From NCBI GenBank assembly GCA_018366195.1, contig JAGZIN010000002.1, positions 150,353 to 214,352 on the forward strand: a stretch of DNA of 64,000 bases, given 5' to 3'. The DNA comes from Butyricicoccus pullicaecorum. GTDB lineage: Bacteria > Bacillota > Clostridia > Oscillospirales > Butyricicoccaceae. This document shows positions 37,311 to 46,140 of the stretch, in pieces. Below the pieces are notes generated by a model that was not told the DNA's origin, ran no database searches, and saw only the letters and a program-made list of their open reading frames with translations. Position numbers and translations under genes: made by a program. The number at the start of each line of letters is the position of its first letter. Position 1 is the stretch's first letter.

Positions 37311-38052
37311 AGAAAAAACCCCAGTTGAACTGGGGGTCAATAAAAACTTATAGTACAAAAAAGACCTCCTGTGTTAAAATAGAAGTGGTTTGGCGACCAC
37401 ACGACTAAAAACACAGGAAGTCATGTCATGAAAGACATTAATAGTTTATCACATAGCAGATGGAGATGTAAATACCATATTGTTTTTGCACCAAAATACA
37501 GAAGACAAGTAATTTATGGAAAAATAAAAGCAGATGTAGGAAAAATACGGAGAGAATTATGTGAGAGAAAAGGAGTGGAAATTGAAGCAGCAGAGTGTTG
37601 TAAAGATCATATTCACATGCTGGTGAGTATCCCACCCCACCTGAGTGTATCACAGTTCATGGGGTATTCATGGGGTATTTGAAAAGCAAAAGCAGTCTAA
37701 TGATATTTGACAGGCATGCAAATTTAAAATATAAGTACGGAAACAGGCATTTCTGGTGCAGAGGATATTTTGTAGATACAGTAGGGAAGTACGAAACTGC
37801 AATCAGGGAATACATCAATAATCAACTGAAAGAAGATATTATGAATGATCAGATAAGCCTCAAGGAATATATGGACCCGTTTATGGGTAGCAAGAATCAG
37901 TAGGCAAAAAGAAACAGCCCCCGAGTAGGGGGCTGCCAGTAAAAATTATGTCGTTGTCAAATCAATTCAGTGCCCCCTTAAGGGGGCAACCACAAGAGAT
38001 AGACCCTTATAGGGTCGGTTCAAACCACCCGTTCAACGGGTGGTTTTGATTG
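37311..38052 (+). mobile_element. IS200-type insertion sequence with inactive transposase
   Basis: The left part has a hairpin, CCCCAG-TTGAA-CTGGGG (37319-37335). Between it and the tnpA start, TCCTGTGTT pairs with AACACAGGA, which hides the tnpA ribosome binding site as in other IS200 elements. GTGGT/ACCAC forms a second stem. To the right of tnpA are CAGCCCCC/GGGGGCTG (37915-37935), an 18-bp palindrome of C5/G5 type (37971-37988) and a perfect 10-bp stem, AAACCACCCG-TTCAA-CGGGTGGTTT (38022-38046), probably the right-end hairpin. Exact cleavage points cannot be set without the empty site. No tnpB is present. Confidence 0.7.
37428..37903 (+). pseudogene. tnpA: IS200/IS605 TnpA (Y1 transposase), frameshifted
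   Basis: The first frame (37428-37682) encodes the start of a Y1 HUH transposase, including WRCKYHIVFAPKYRR and the HUH motif in CKDHIHMLVSIPPHLS. The second frame (to 37903) encodes the rest, FWCRGYFVDTVGKYE and REYINNQ, which carries the catalytic tyrosine helix. The two are separated because TCATGGGGTAT occurs twice in tandem (37647-37668); deleting one 11-bp copy restores QFMGYLKSKSS in one frame. This makes a recent null mutation likely. Both halves otherwise look intact. Confidence 0.85.
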
Positions 38053-38069
38053 CCCTGTTTGCAAAAAGA

Positions 38070-38136
38070 AAATGGAGAATGGCCTCCGGTTGAGGTTCAT
38101 TCTCCATTTCGCTTTGCGGAGAGCCGCGGCTCTCCG
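38070..38136 (-). terminator. Island left-edge hairpins, terminator of the uxu operon
   Basis: AAATGGAGAATG (38070-38081) pairs with CATTCTCCATTT (38098-38109). On the minus strand the stem is followed by TTCTTTTTGC, so it can terminate the uxu/eda transcript. Next to it is a perfect 20-bp GC-rich palindrome (38117-38136). A related GGAGAATGG hairpin recurs at the other island edge (56763-56799). Confidence 0.65.
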
Positions 38137-38146
38137 TTTTCTGTTA

Positions 38147-38321
38147 TTATCGCTGGATACGGCCCGAGCCGTCGCCGCCGGCGAGCTTCTCGACCTCAGC
38201 GACCGGCACGCCGCCCTCGCAGAAGCGCCTTGGCCAGCGGTGCGGCATCGCGTTCCGGGTGGTTGAGCTTGATGACCGGCGCAACGCCGATCTCGGAAAT
38301 CTTCTGATTCAGAGTGTTTAT
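38147..38321 (-). pseudogene. eda: KDPG aldolase (eda) remnant
   Basis: After a good ribosome binding site (AAGGAG) the frame reads xNTLNQKISEIGVAPVIKLN then HPERDAAPLAKAL, the N-terminus of 2-dehydro-3-deoxy-phosphogluconate aldolase. The start codon has become ATA. One extra base in the codon after KAL moves the continuation CEGGVPVAEV into the next frame, and the sequence then ends with EKLAGGDGSGRIQR and a stop, far short of the normal 200 or more residues. So start loss, frameshift and truncation combine. It is the last member of the uxuA-uxaC-uxuB operon. Confidence 0.75.
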
Positions 38322-38470
38322 GGTAGTTCTCCTTTTTCAGTGTGGTTTTGCAGAATTTTTGCGGAATTTATGTAAAAAGTTCGGAACGGAGAGCGCGGGA
38401 CGGTCTGCGCGTGACAGGGCAGAGCCGTCCACGCCCGCCTGAAGACTTGACATGGGCAAAATTGGGGGCA

Positions 38471-38505
38471 TTTCCGCGCCGAAAGACGGGCTGACAGCGC
38501 GGAAA
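38471..38505 (-). terminator. Hairpin after uxuB
   Basis: TTTCCGCGC and GCGCGGAAA form a perfect 9-bp stem with a 17-base loop between uxuB and the eda remnant. No strong T-tract follows on the minus strand, so it may stabilise the mRNA 3' end rather than terminate. Confidence 0.45.
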
Positions 38506-38531
38506 CACCGATTATGGAGATGTATGTTGGT

Positions 38532-40121
38532 TTAAGCGTTAATGTATTTGCGGATGGTCGCGCGGACAGCGCCCGCACCGGCCATCAGCTCGGTAAAGTA
38601 GCCGATGACCTTGCCGGCCAGACCGCATTCGTACAGGTCTACCGCGAAGATGGAGGCATCGGACAGGATGGGACGCAGCTTTTCTGCATCAATGGCGCCG
38701 CCCAGCTTCATGCCGACGAGGTGCGCCTGCATGGCTTCGAGCAGCGGGTCCGGGCTGCACGGGAAAGCAGCGCCGTTGTCGTCCACGCCGATGAGGTAGC
38801 GCAGCCAGCCTGCCAGCACCAGCGGGATGAGCGTGAGCTCGGAAGCCTCGTGATCGGGCGAGGCGATATAGGCCTTGATGGTTTCACCGAAGCGGATGGA
38901 CAGCTTCTGCGAAGTATCGGTCGCGATGCGCTGCGGCGTATCCGGCATGAACGGGTTGGGGAAGCGCACGGTGAGCACCTCGTTCAGGAACTGCTCCGGG
39001 TCGATAACGCCCGGGTCAACAACGAACGGCATACCCTCCTCATGGCTCATGCGGGTGATGAACTTCACGAGATCCTCGTCCCGCATCTCAGCGGCGATGG
39101 AATCATAGCCGAGGATGCAGCCGTACACGGCCAGACAGGTGTGCAGCGGATTGAGGCAGGTGCAGACCTTCATCTTCTCGACCTTGTTCACCACATCGCG
39201 GCTGGTGATGATGATACCGGCCTCCTCGAGCGGCGGACGGCCGTTCGGGAAGCTGTCCTCGATGACGAGGTACTGCGGCTTCTCGGCGTTGACGAACGCC
39301 GCCGTGAACGTATGCTTTGCGGTTTCGAACAGGCTGATGTCCTCCAGACCGTCCGCAAGCAGCTGCTTTTCCACGCTCGGATTGGGGCGCGGCGTGATCT
39401 TATCGATCATGCTCCACGGGAACGCAACGTCGTTCTCGAGGTAAGCGTACTCCTCGGCGGTGATGCTGCCGTTATCGCGCCACGCGGCGGCGATCTCCAT
39501 GACGGCCTTTTGCAGCTTTTCGCCGTTGTGGGAGCAGTTATCCATCGAAACCAGCGCGAGCGGCGTACCGCAGGCGCGGAAACGCTCGAGGCACATCGCG
39601 GTCAGCTGCGCCATGAAGCTCTTGCAGTCCTTGGGGCCGTTTGCCATGTCGGCAGCGACGGCGGGCATGAGCTCGTGCTTGGCATTGCGGAGCGAGTAGC
39701 CCTTTTCGGTAATGGTAAAGGATACCATCTGGAGGCTGGGCTGGCGGAACACCTCGGCAACCTTATCGCTGTCGTGCAGCATGGTCAGGCTCTCGGCCAT
39801 CGAGCCGATGACCTCCTTGTCGATGCTGCCGTCCGCGTTGAGCGTCACGCCCACGGTCAGGTTGTCGTAGGGACGGAAGCAGCGGGTGATGATCTCATCG
39901 TCATAGCCCTCGCAGCACACGATGCCGGTGTCCATCCTGCCTTTTTCGATCAGACGCTGGCACAGCGCTGCCGGGAAGATGCGGAAGATGTTGCCTGAGC
40001 CGAAGTGCAGCCACTGCGGCTTTGCCTTGGTGTTTTCGGAGATGACCGCCGGGTCGTAGGAGGGCAGATGATAACCCTTCCACGCCTCGGTATCCTTGAT
40101 AGAAGAAAGAGAAAGTTTCAT
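38532..40121 (-). CDS. uxuB: Mannitol dehydrogenase family: fructuronate (tagaturonate) reductase
   Basis: NAD-dependent polyol dehydrogenase of 529 residues. The N-terminal Rossmann region contains WLHFGSGNIFRIFPAALCQR, and the catalytic part has SMDNCSHNGEKLQ and the Lys/Asn/His segment following PWSMIDKITPRP, as in UxuB/UxaB. It reduces D-fructuronate to D-mannonate, or D-tagaturonate to D-altronate. UxuB is preferred because mannonate dehydratase (uxuA) is in the same operon and no altronate dehydratase is. The two reductases cannot be separated by sequence alone. It lies 14 bases after uxaC. Confidence 0.85.
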   Translation of the reverse strand: MKLSLSSIKDTEAWKGYHLPSYDPAVISENTKAKPQWLHFGSGNIFRIFPAALCQRLIEKGRMDTGIVCCEGYDDEIITRCFRPYDNLTVGVTLNADGSIDKEVIGSMAESLTMLHDSDKVAEVFRQPSLQMVSFTITEKGYSLRNAKHELMPAVAADMANGPKDCKSFMAQLTAMCLERFRACGTPLALVSMDNCSHNGEKLQKAVMEIAAAWRDNGSITAEEYAYLENDVAFPWSMIDKITPRPNPSVEKQLLADGLEDISLFETAKHTFTAAFVNAEKPQYLVIEDSFPNGRPPLEEAGIIITSRDVVNKVEKMKVCTCLNPLHTCLAVYGCILGYDSIAAEMRDEDLVKFITRMSHEEGMPFVVDPGVIDPEQFLNEVLTVRFPNPFMPDTPQRIATDTSQKLSIRFGETIKAYIASPDHEASELTLIPLVLAGWLRYLIGVDDNGAAFPCSPDPLLEAMQAHLVGMKLGGAIDAEKLRPILSDASIFAVDLYECGLAGKVIGYFTELMAGAGAVRATIRKYINA

Positions 40122-40135
40122 GTTTATGTCCTCTC

Positions 40136-41536
40136 TTATACGTCAAAACGGAAGAAAGAGTTGGTATTGTTGAAGCAGATGTCCTCCACGATGCTGCGGA
40201 GCTGCTTTTCGTCGTTCGGGTAGCGGCCGCTCTCGACCCAGGAGCCGATCAGCTCACACAGGATGCGGCGGAAATACTCGTGACGGGTGTAGCTGAGGAA
40301 CGAGCGCGAGTCGGTCAGCATGCCGACGAACGCGCCGAGCGTGCCGCCCGTGGCAAGGTCGGTGAGCTGGGTACGCATACCGTCCAGATTGTCGTTGAAC
40401 CACCATGCGCTGCCCTGCTGGATGCGTCCGACTTGTCCGCCGCCCTGAAAACAGCCCGCGATGGTAACGAGCGCGGTGTTGTCGATGGGATTCAGGGAAT
40501 AGAGGATGGTCTTGGGCAGGCCGTGGTTCTCGGCAAAGGCGTTCAGCAGCGGCGCGACGTTCTCCACGCCGGACCGGCTGTTGATGGCATCGAAGCCGGT
40601 GTCCGCGCCGAGCGCGGCGAACTGCGGCTTGTTGGTGTTACGCAGGCAGCCGAAATGCAGCTGCATCACCCAGCCGAGATCGGTGTACTTTTTCGCACAC
40701 GCGACGGTGACGCGCGTCTTGTAGGCGTCCATCTCCTCACGGGTGAGCGGCTTGCCCTGCATCGCCTTCTGGAAGGCGCGGTCTGCGGTCTGTCTGTCCG
40801 GCTGTGCGAACATGCAGTAATCGAGACCGTGGTCTGCGCACAGACAGCCGTGGGCGGCGAAGTAGTCGACGCGCGCGCACAGTGCTGCAGCGACGTCGTC
40901 CGCGCCGGTGAGCGAGCGGCCGGAGACCTCGCTCAGACGGGCGATGTAGGCGCTGAAGTCCGGCTTTTCGATGTTAACTGCCTTGTCCGGGCGGAACGCC
41001 GGCAGCACCTTGATCTCCATGGTCGGGTCGTCCGCGATGACCTCGTGCCAGTGCAGATCGTCGCACGGGTCGTCGGTGGTGCACACCGCCTTGACGTTGA
41101 AGCGGCGCATCAGGCCGCGCGCGGAGGTGTTCCGCAGCACCTCGCTGCACTTGTCGTAGATCTCGTCGGCATTGTCCGCAGTGAGTGGCTCATGGATGCC
41201 GAACACGCGCTGGAGCTCAAGATGGCTCCAGTGGTACAGCGGGTTGCCGATCAGGCGCGGCAGGACGGAGGCGAATGCGCGGAATTTCTCACGCGGGTCG
41301 GCATTGCCGGTGATGAGTTCCTCCGGGATGCCGTTCCAGCGCATCTGGCGCCATTTGTAGTGGTCGCCGCCGAGCCATACTTCGGAGATGTTGTCGAACC
41401 TGCGGTCCTCGGCGATCTCCTTCGGGTCGATGTGGCAGTGGTAGTCGATGATGGGCAGCTTCGCCGCAATATCGTGGTAGAGATGGCGGGCGGTCGCAGT
41501 CGTCAGCAGAAAATCTGCATCCATAAACGGTGTCAT
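40136..41536 (-). CDS. uxaC: Uronate (glucuronate/galacturonate) isomerase
   Basis: Amidohydrolase-fold isomerase of 466 residues, converting D-glucuronate to D-fructuronate and D-galacturonate to D-tagaturonate. The metal-binding N-terminal motif IIDYHCHIDPKEIAEDRRF and the region LGGDHYKWRQMRWNGIPEE are diagnostic. WVMQLHFGCLRN and the ALVTIAGCFQGG segment follow. The start overlaps the uxuA stop by four bases (ATGA), so the two are coupled. Confidence 0.94.
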   Translation of the reverse strand: MTPFMDADFLLTTATARHLYHDIAAKLPIIDYHCHIDPKEIAEDRRFDNISEVWLGGDHYKWRQMRWNGIPEELITGNADPREKFRAFASVLPRLIGNPLYHWSHLELQRVFGIHEPLTADNADEIYDKCSEVLRNTSARGLMRRFNVKAVCTTDDPCDDLHWHEVIADDPTMEIKVLPAFRPDKAVNIEKPDFSAYIARLSEVSGRSLTGADDVAAALCARVDYFAAHGCLCADHGLDYCMFAQPDRQTADRAFQKAMQGKPLTREEMDAYKTRVTVACAKKYTDLGWVMQLHFGCLRNTNKPQFAALGADTGFDAINSRSGVENVAPLLNAFAENHGLPKTILYSLNPIDNTALVTIAGCFQGGGQVGRIQQGSAWWFNDNLDGMRTQLTDLATGGTLGAFVGMLTDSRSFLSYTRHEYFRRILCELIGSWVESGRYPNDEKQLRSIVEDICFNNTNSFFRFDV

Positions 41537-42615
41537 AATGATTTGCCCACCTTACCCTCGGTCTTTTCGAGCATATCCCAGCAGCCCCAGAGGTACATGA
41601 TGCCGAGTGCGCGGTCGTACAGGCCGTAGCCCGGGCGGCACTGCTCACCCCAGATGTGGCGGCCGTGGTCGGGACGGACGTAGCCGGTGTAGCCGCAGTC
41701 GTGGTAGGCTTTCATAATGTCGAGGATGCCGACATCGCCGTCGCAGTCGCGGTGGGAGGCCTCGGTGAAGTCGCCGTTGGGGAAGTGCTTCACGTTGCGG
41801 ATGTGCGCGAACGCGATGCGGTCGCAGTAGGTGCGGATGATGTCGGCCACGTTGTTCTCCGGGTTTGCGCCCAGCGAGCCCGAGCACAGGCACAGGCAGT
41901 TGTACGGGTCGTCCACCATGGAGAGGAAGCGGCCGATGGATTCCTTGTCCACCAGCAGGCGTGGCAGGCCGAAAATATCCCAAGGGGGATCGTCCTGATG
42001 GATGGCCATTTTGATGCCGGTTTCGTGGCAGGTCGGCAGGATGGCCTCGAGGAAATACCGGAGATTTTCCCACAGCTTCTCCTTGGTGACCGGCTTGTAC
42101 GCCTCGAACAGCTCGTCGAGCTTTGCCATGCGCTCAGGCTCCCAGCCGGGGAAGGTCAGGCCGTGCAGGTTGTTGAGGATGTAGCTTGCCATCTCCTTGT
42201 AGTCGTCCTGGATTTTGCTCTTCTCGTAGTACAGGGCGGTGGAGCCGTCCGGCAGGGGATGGAACAGGTCGGTGCGTGTCCAGTCAAAGATGGGCATGAA
42301 GTTGTAGGTGACGACCTTAACGCCGAACTTTGCCAGATTACGCAGGGTGGTCTTGTAGTTTTCGATGTACTTGTCGCGGCTCGGCAGACCGATCTTGATG
42401 TCGTCGTGCACGTTTACGCTCTCTACAACGTCCATGTTGAAGCCTGCGCCCTCGATCTGGCGGCGGGCCTCCTCGATCTCCTCGACCTCCCATACCTCAC
42501 CGGCCTGCTTGCTGTGCAGCGCCCATACAAGGCCGGTCACGCCCGGGATCTGCTTGATCTGCTGCGGCGTGATGCTGTCGTTGCCCTCGCCATACCAGCG
42601 GAATGTCATTTTCAC
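41533..42615 (-). CDS. uxuA: Mannonate dehydratase
   Basis: Dehydrates D-mannonate to 2-keto-3-deoxygluconate; 360 residues, the normal length. The N-terminus MTFRWYGEGNDSI, the metal/substrate motifs MAIHQDDPPWDIFGLPR and FAHIRNVKHFPNGDFTEASH, and the VRPDHGRHIWGE region are all conserved. The frame is open further upstream, but GTG 42615 (giving the usual M-K-M-T-F start) lies nine bases after GGAGG. It is the first gene of the uxuA-uxaC-uxuB operon, divergent from an AraC-type regulator. No consensus promoter stands out on its side of the divergent region. Confidence 0.95.
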   Translation of the reverse strand: MKMTFRWYGEGNDSITPQQIKQIPGVTGLVWALHSKQAGEVWEVEEIEEARRQIEGAGFNMDVVESVNVHDDIKIGLPSRDKYIENYKTTLRNLAKFGVKVVTYNFMPIFDWTRTDLFHPLPDGSTALYYEKSKIQDDYKEMASYILNNLHGLTFPGWEPERMAKLDELFEAYKPVTKEKLWENLRYFLEAILPTCHETGIKMAIHQDDPPWDIFGLPRLLVDKESIGRFLSMVDDPYNCLCLCSGSLGANPENNVADIIRTYCDRIAFAHIRNVKHFPNGDFTEASHRDCDGDVGILDIMKAYHDCGYTGYVRPDHGRHIWGEQCRPGYGLYDRALGIMYLWGCWDMLEKTEGKVGKSL

Positions 42616-42760
42616 TGGGGGATTCCTCCTTTGTGCTTTTTGCCTGTCTGTTCTCCGCCGCAACTTTTACCACGGGGAGAAACCGTTTACAGTGTCATTC
42701 TGTGTGTTCTATCGTAATCAGTATAGCAGTGGATGGGCGCGGGTACTCGGTGAAAGTGGC

Positions 42761-42789
42761 TTGAAAACTGGTGAATCTTGCGCTATACT
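42761..42789 (+). promoter_or_regulatory. Promoter of the first AraC-type regulator
   Basis: TTGAAA (42761-42766), 17 bp, TATACT (42784-42789). Because transcription would start near 42796, an in-frame ATG at that position is unlikely to be the start codon. Confidence 0.7.
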
Positions 42790-42840
42790 AAATACATGAT
42801 AAACAGGTTCGCCAAAACCATCGATGGGAGGTTGTACACA

Positions 42841-43695
42841 ATGCTGAAAGACGTTTTCGACCCGCGGCAGGTGATGACCGAGCGCTACTGCGAGTTCCAT
42901 CACAGCTACAACGATACGCCGCCGACCATCGAGTTCCACCAGCACCCGTTCTACGAGATATTCGTTTTCATCTCGGGTAATGTGAACTACATCATTGAGG
43001 GCCGGAGCTACAAGCTGCGCCCGGGCGACATCCTGCTGACCAGCAACGCGGACATCCACCGGCCAGAGGTGCGACCCGGAAAGCCGTATGAGCGGTTCGT
43101 GATCTGGCTGGCGGACGACTTTTTCGACCATCTGCGCCGCTTTTCCGGCGAGGACTTCACCGCGTGCTTCACGGATGCGGCCCTGCGGGATTACCGGCTC
43201 ATCCGCCCGGACGACAGCAGCTTGATCCGTCTGCGGCAGCTCTGCGAGCAGATGGGCGAGGTTCAGTCCAGCGGCCAGCTCGGCAGCGCCGCGCTCACGC
43301 AGGCGTATCTCATCGAGTTCCTCGTGCGGGTGTGCCGTGCGTATTACGACACGCCGGAGTCGGTCAAGAACGACATCACCGAGGACGAGAAGATCAATCA
43401 GGTGCTGCGCTACATCAACGACAACCTGTCGGATGCGCTCACGCTCGATGCGCTGGCAGGCCGGTTCTATATCAGTAAGTTCCACCTGAGCCGCCGGTTC
43501 AAGCAGTTCACGGGCTTGACCATCTATCAGTACATCATGAAAAAACGCCTGATCGTGGCCCGCAATATGCTGCGCGCCGGTCAGTCGGTGACAAGCTCGT
43601 ACCTCCAGTGCGGATTTAACGATTATTCCAACTTTCTCAAAGCGTTCAAGCGCGAGTTCGGACGAAATCCGAGCGTTTACTGCAAAAATGCCTAG
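42841..43695 (+). CDS. AraC-family regulator 1, divergent from uxuA
   Basis: A 284-residue regulator. The N-terminal cupin-like ligand domain includes IEFHQHPFYEIFVFISGNVN and the RPGDILLTSNADIH motif. The C-terminal double HTH of AraC type includes TLDALAGRFYISKFHLSRRF, FKQFTGLTIYQYI and the second helix pair GFNDYSNFLKAFKREFGRNP. ATG 42841 has GGGAGG nine bases upstream (42826-42831). It most likely controls the divergent uxuA-uxaC-uxuB operon in response to a uronate or its breakdown product; the ligand is inferred from position. Confidence 0.88.
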   Translation: MLKDVFDPRQVMTERYCEFHHSYNDTPPTIEFHQHPFYEIFVFISGNVNYIIEGRSYKLRPGDILLTSNADIHRPEVRPGKPYERFVIWLADDFFDHLRRFSGEDFTACFTDAALRDYRLIRPDDSSLIRLRQLCEQMGEVQSSGQLGSAALTQAYLIEFLVRVCRAYYDTPESVKNDITEDEKINQVLRYINDNLSDALTLDALAGRFYISKFHLSRRFKQFTGLTIYQYIMKKRLIVARNMLRAGQSVTSSYLQCGFNDYSNFLKAFKREFGRNPSVYCKNA

Positions 43696-43753
43696 AATGG
43701 ATAAAATGAAAATATCAACGAAAATACAATAGAACAGCCTGAAAAAGGCAAAC

Positions 43754-43787
43754 AAAAATCCTGACTGCTGCGGTCAGGATTTTTTAT
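43754..43787. terminator. Bidirectional terminator
   Basis: AAAATCCTGAC and GTCAGGATTTT pair around TGCTGCG, with A- and T-tracts on opposite sides, between the convergent AraC gene and the Gfo/Idh/MocA pair. Confidence 0.9.
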
Positions 43788-43796
43788 TGTCAGGGC

Positions 43797-44789
43797 TTAC
43801 GCCTGCTGTACGGTGTGCGTGTCGGCGGCTTCGCGGGCGAGGAGCGCCAGACGGCTGTCCTCGATGGACTCCGTCAGATCGAGCAGACCGGCGCCGTGTC
43901 CCTCGAGGGTATGGATGAAATCCTCGAAGATCATGGGGCATTCGCGCAGCGGCATGGCCGTGCGGCCGTCATGCTCGGCGTTGATGAGCCAGACCTGTTC
44001 GTTCTCCACCTCGATCACGCCGCAGGTGCCGGCGGCACGCACGCGGTCGTCGCCGTGGGTGGGCGCATTGGCCGGACGGAGATAATCCGCGCTCACCTGA
44101 GCGGAAACCTCGTTCTCCATCGTCAGCATCAGCTGAGCGGAAACCTCCAGTTCGCCGAAACCGCCGCCCGGCAGGGTGGAGTGGCTCGCGAACACCTGCT
44201 GTACGGCTTTCGGGTACAGAAAACGGATGAAATCAATGCCGTGGATGGCCACCCACGGGATCAGTCCGCCGTGCAGTGCGCGCTCGCGGAAGAACGGCGC
44301 ACGCTGGCCCAGCCGGTAGGACTTCCGCGCAGAAAGCAGGCGGATGTCGCCGATGGCGCCCTCATCGATGAGGCACTTGGCGGTGTAGAACCATGGGTCA
44401 TAACGCGCTGTCTGCATCGCCCACAGCACTGCGGAGGACTGCGACGCAGCCTGTTCGATGCGCTTCAGGCCCTCGAGCGTGAGAGAAAGCGGCTTGTCGC
44501 AGTACACATGGATGTTGCTGGCGAGGGCATACAGGGTCATTTCCTCGTGATCACAGAACAGACCATCGACAACGAGCACATCGGGATGCTCGGCCTCGGT
44601 CATGGTGCGGTAGTCCGGGTATTCTTTGGGGGACAGTCCCAGTCTGGCGAAGTCCTCGAGCACCTCGGTCATGGGTTCGCCGTCCCACGCGCGGCAGAAA
44701 CCGGCGATCTCCACCTGCGGCAGGCGCGGCAGAGCGCGGGTGACAGTGGCCGCGTGGCCGGAATTGCCAATGATGCAAACGCGGATCAT
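43797..44789 (-). CDS. Gfo/Idh/MocA-family oxidoreductase A
   Basis: NAD(P)-dependent sugar or sugar-acid oxidoreductase of 330 residues. The N-terminal Rossmann motif is CIIGNSGHAATV (Gly-rich loop, atypical GNSGHA), and the cofactor/catalytic motif HVYCDKPLS has Asp in place of the common Glu of EKP. The C-terminal alpha/beta domain includes HGGLIPWVAIHGIDFIRFLYP, where HGID supplies the conserved active-site His/Asp. Substrate unknown. Its start overlaps the stop of the partner gene upstream by four bases, so the two are made together and may form a pathway pair. Confidence 0.85.
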   Translation of the reverse strand: MIRVCIIGNSGHAATVTRALPRLPQVEIAGFCRAWDGEPMTEVLEDFARLGLSPKEYPDYRTMTEAEHPDVLVVDGLFCDHEEMTLYALASNIHVYCDKPLSLTLEGLKRIEQAASQSSAVLWAMQTARYDPWFYTAKCLIDEGAIGDIRLLSARKSYRLGQRAPFFRERALHGGLIPWVAIHGIDFIRFLYPKAVQQVFASHSTLPGGGFGELEVSAQLMLTMENEVSAQVSADYLRPANAPTHGDDRVRAAGTCGVIEVENEQVWLINAEHDGRTAMPLRECPMIFEDFIHTLEGHGAGLLDLTESIEDSRLALLAREAADTHTVQQA

Positions 44790-46021
44790 GCGTTCTCCTC
44801 CTTTTCACAGAACGGACAGCCGAATGCAGTGTACCCGTCGAGCGGGATGACACTCGGCTGCTGCGCCCAGTCGTAACCCATCTCGGAGGGCAGCTGGGCC
44901 TGCTCAAAGCACGCCCATGCCTCGTCGGCCAGACCCGGCATGAAGATGCCCGGCTCAGGCTCGGTGACGCGCTGCATTTTGCTCTCCGGCAGGGGAGCGA
45001 CACGGCCGTACTCGACGATGGCGTTGCACACGGTCAGCTGCGGTAGGATGGTCTGTGCGGTGCAGGCGACCGGCTTTTCCGGGGCGACCGTGGCCGCGAT
45101 CATCGAGCGGATCTTCTCGGCAACGTGGTATTCGCCGAGCGCCGCGCCGTAGTTTTTGACGGAGCCGTCGCGGAACGTGGCGACGATCTCGGCGGTGTCG
45201 TCATTGCCGGAGGCCGTTACAACGGCGTTCTCGAACTCGTAGCGCAGGATCGGGTCGATGTTCTTGTCGCCCGAGTGCGTTACCGCGATGTAAAAGCCGC
45301 AGCCGCCCTCGAACGAGCCGCGCAGGAACGCGGTGTCGAACGTTTCGATGTCCTTGCCGTTGTACAGCTCTGCGGAGAGCGAAACTGGCAGTCTGGCACT
45401 GCCCATGTCCTCACCGAGGACGAAGCAGGTGTTGTGCAGATAGTGCGCGGTGGCGTTGGTGATGATGGAATCGAGCACCAGTTTGCCGTTCCGGTCGCGC
45501 AGACGGCCCTTCCACGGGGAGTTGTAGTAGCTGTCAAAGCGCTGCCACGAAACGTAGGATTTCAGCATGAGCGGCTTGCCGAGCAGTCCGCTCAGGATGT
45601 CGCGCTTGAGCTCCTGAATGGGCTTGCAGAACGACATCTGGAAGCCGACACCCAGTTTGACACCGGCTTTTCGGGCTGCCGCATCGATCTCGCGGGCATC
45701 CTGCAGGATGGGAGCGAGCGGCTTCTCGCACAGCACGTTGGAGCCGTGTGCAAAGGCGGTCAGGCACTGCTGCTTGTGCAGATGGATCGGGCTGGCGATC
45801 AGCAGCAGCTCGCAGCTGTCTGCGGCGTAGAACTCGTCCAGCTCACGGTAGAGCGGCACGCCGGCGGCGCGCAGCTTGTCTGCGCGCCGCGCCCGATCGT
45901 AAAACGGGTCGATGGCGCCGACCAGCTCGTAGCTTTCCGGGTCTGCAAAGCGTTCCATCAGTCCCAGACAGTAATCGCCGTAGCCGCCGATGCCGGCGAT
46001 GGCCATTCTTACTTTATTCAT
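44786..46021 (-). CDS. Gfo/Idh/MocA-family oxidoreductase B
   Basis: A larger relative, 411 residues. The Rossmann motif is AIAGIGGYGDYCLG, the EKP motif is NVLCEKPLAP, and the C-terminal domain contains DSIITNATAHYLHNTCFVLG. The tail after residue 340 is longer than usual and contains two Cys near the end (GCPFCEKEENA). ATG 46021 is preferred because AGGA lies six bases upstream; an ATG two codons earlier overlaps that site. Substrate unknown; the neighbours suggest an oxidised or modified sugar acid. Confidence 0.83.
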   Translation of the reverse strand: MNKVRMAIAGIGGYGDYCLGLMERFADPESYELVGAIDPFYDRARRADKLRAAGVPLYRELDEFYAADSCELLLIASPIHLHKQQCLTAFAHGSNVLCEKPLAPILQDAREIDAAARKAGVKLGVGFQMSFCKPIQELKRDILSGLLGKPLMLKSYVSWQRFDSYYNSPWKGRLRDRNGKLVLDSIITNATAHYLHNTCFVLGEDMGSARLPVSLSAELYNGKDIETFDTAFLRGSFEGGCGFYIAVTHSGDKNIDPILRYEFENAVVTASGNDDTAEIVATFRDGSVKNYGAALGEYHVAEKIRSMIAATVAPEKPVACTAQTILPQLTVCNAIVEYGRVAPLPESKMQRVTEPEPGIFMPGLADEAWACFEQAQLPSEMGYDWAQQPSVIPLDGYTAFGCPFCEKEENA

Positions 46022-46140
46022 CTTCATTCCTGCTTCCTGCGCCGCGCGGTCTGCGCGGTGATTCTTTTTCTTGTCTGCTATTGTACGGCATAATGGCACA
46101 GAGCGGTCAGCAGCACTTGCGTGAAAATATGTAAAACCTG

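Noticed and set aside
37914..38046. Series of GC-rich hairpins that might be a CRISPR or riboswitch
   Set aside because: The hairpins differ in sequence, are not regularly spaced and sit at the end of an IS200 transposase, where end structures and a terminator are expected.
38514..39998. Long plus-strand open frame (494 codons) opposite uxuB
   Set aside because: It lies antisense to a complete mannitol-dehydrogenase-family gene, has no ribosome binding site and arises from high GC at third positions; similar antisense frames appear opposite every island gene.
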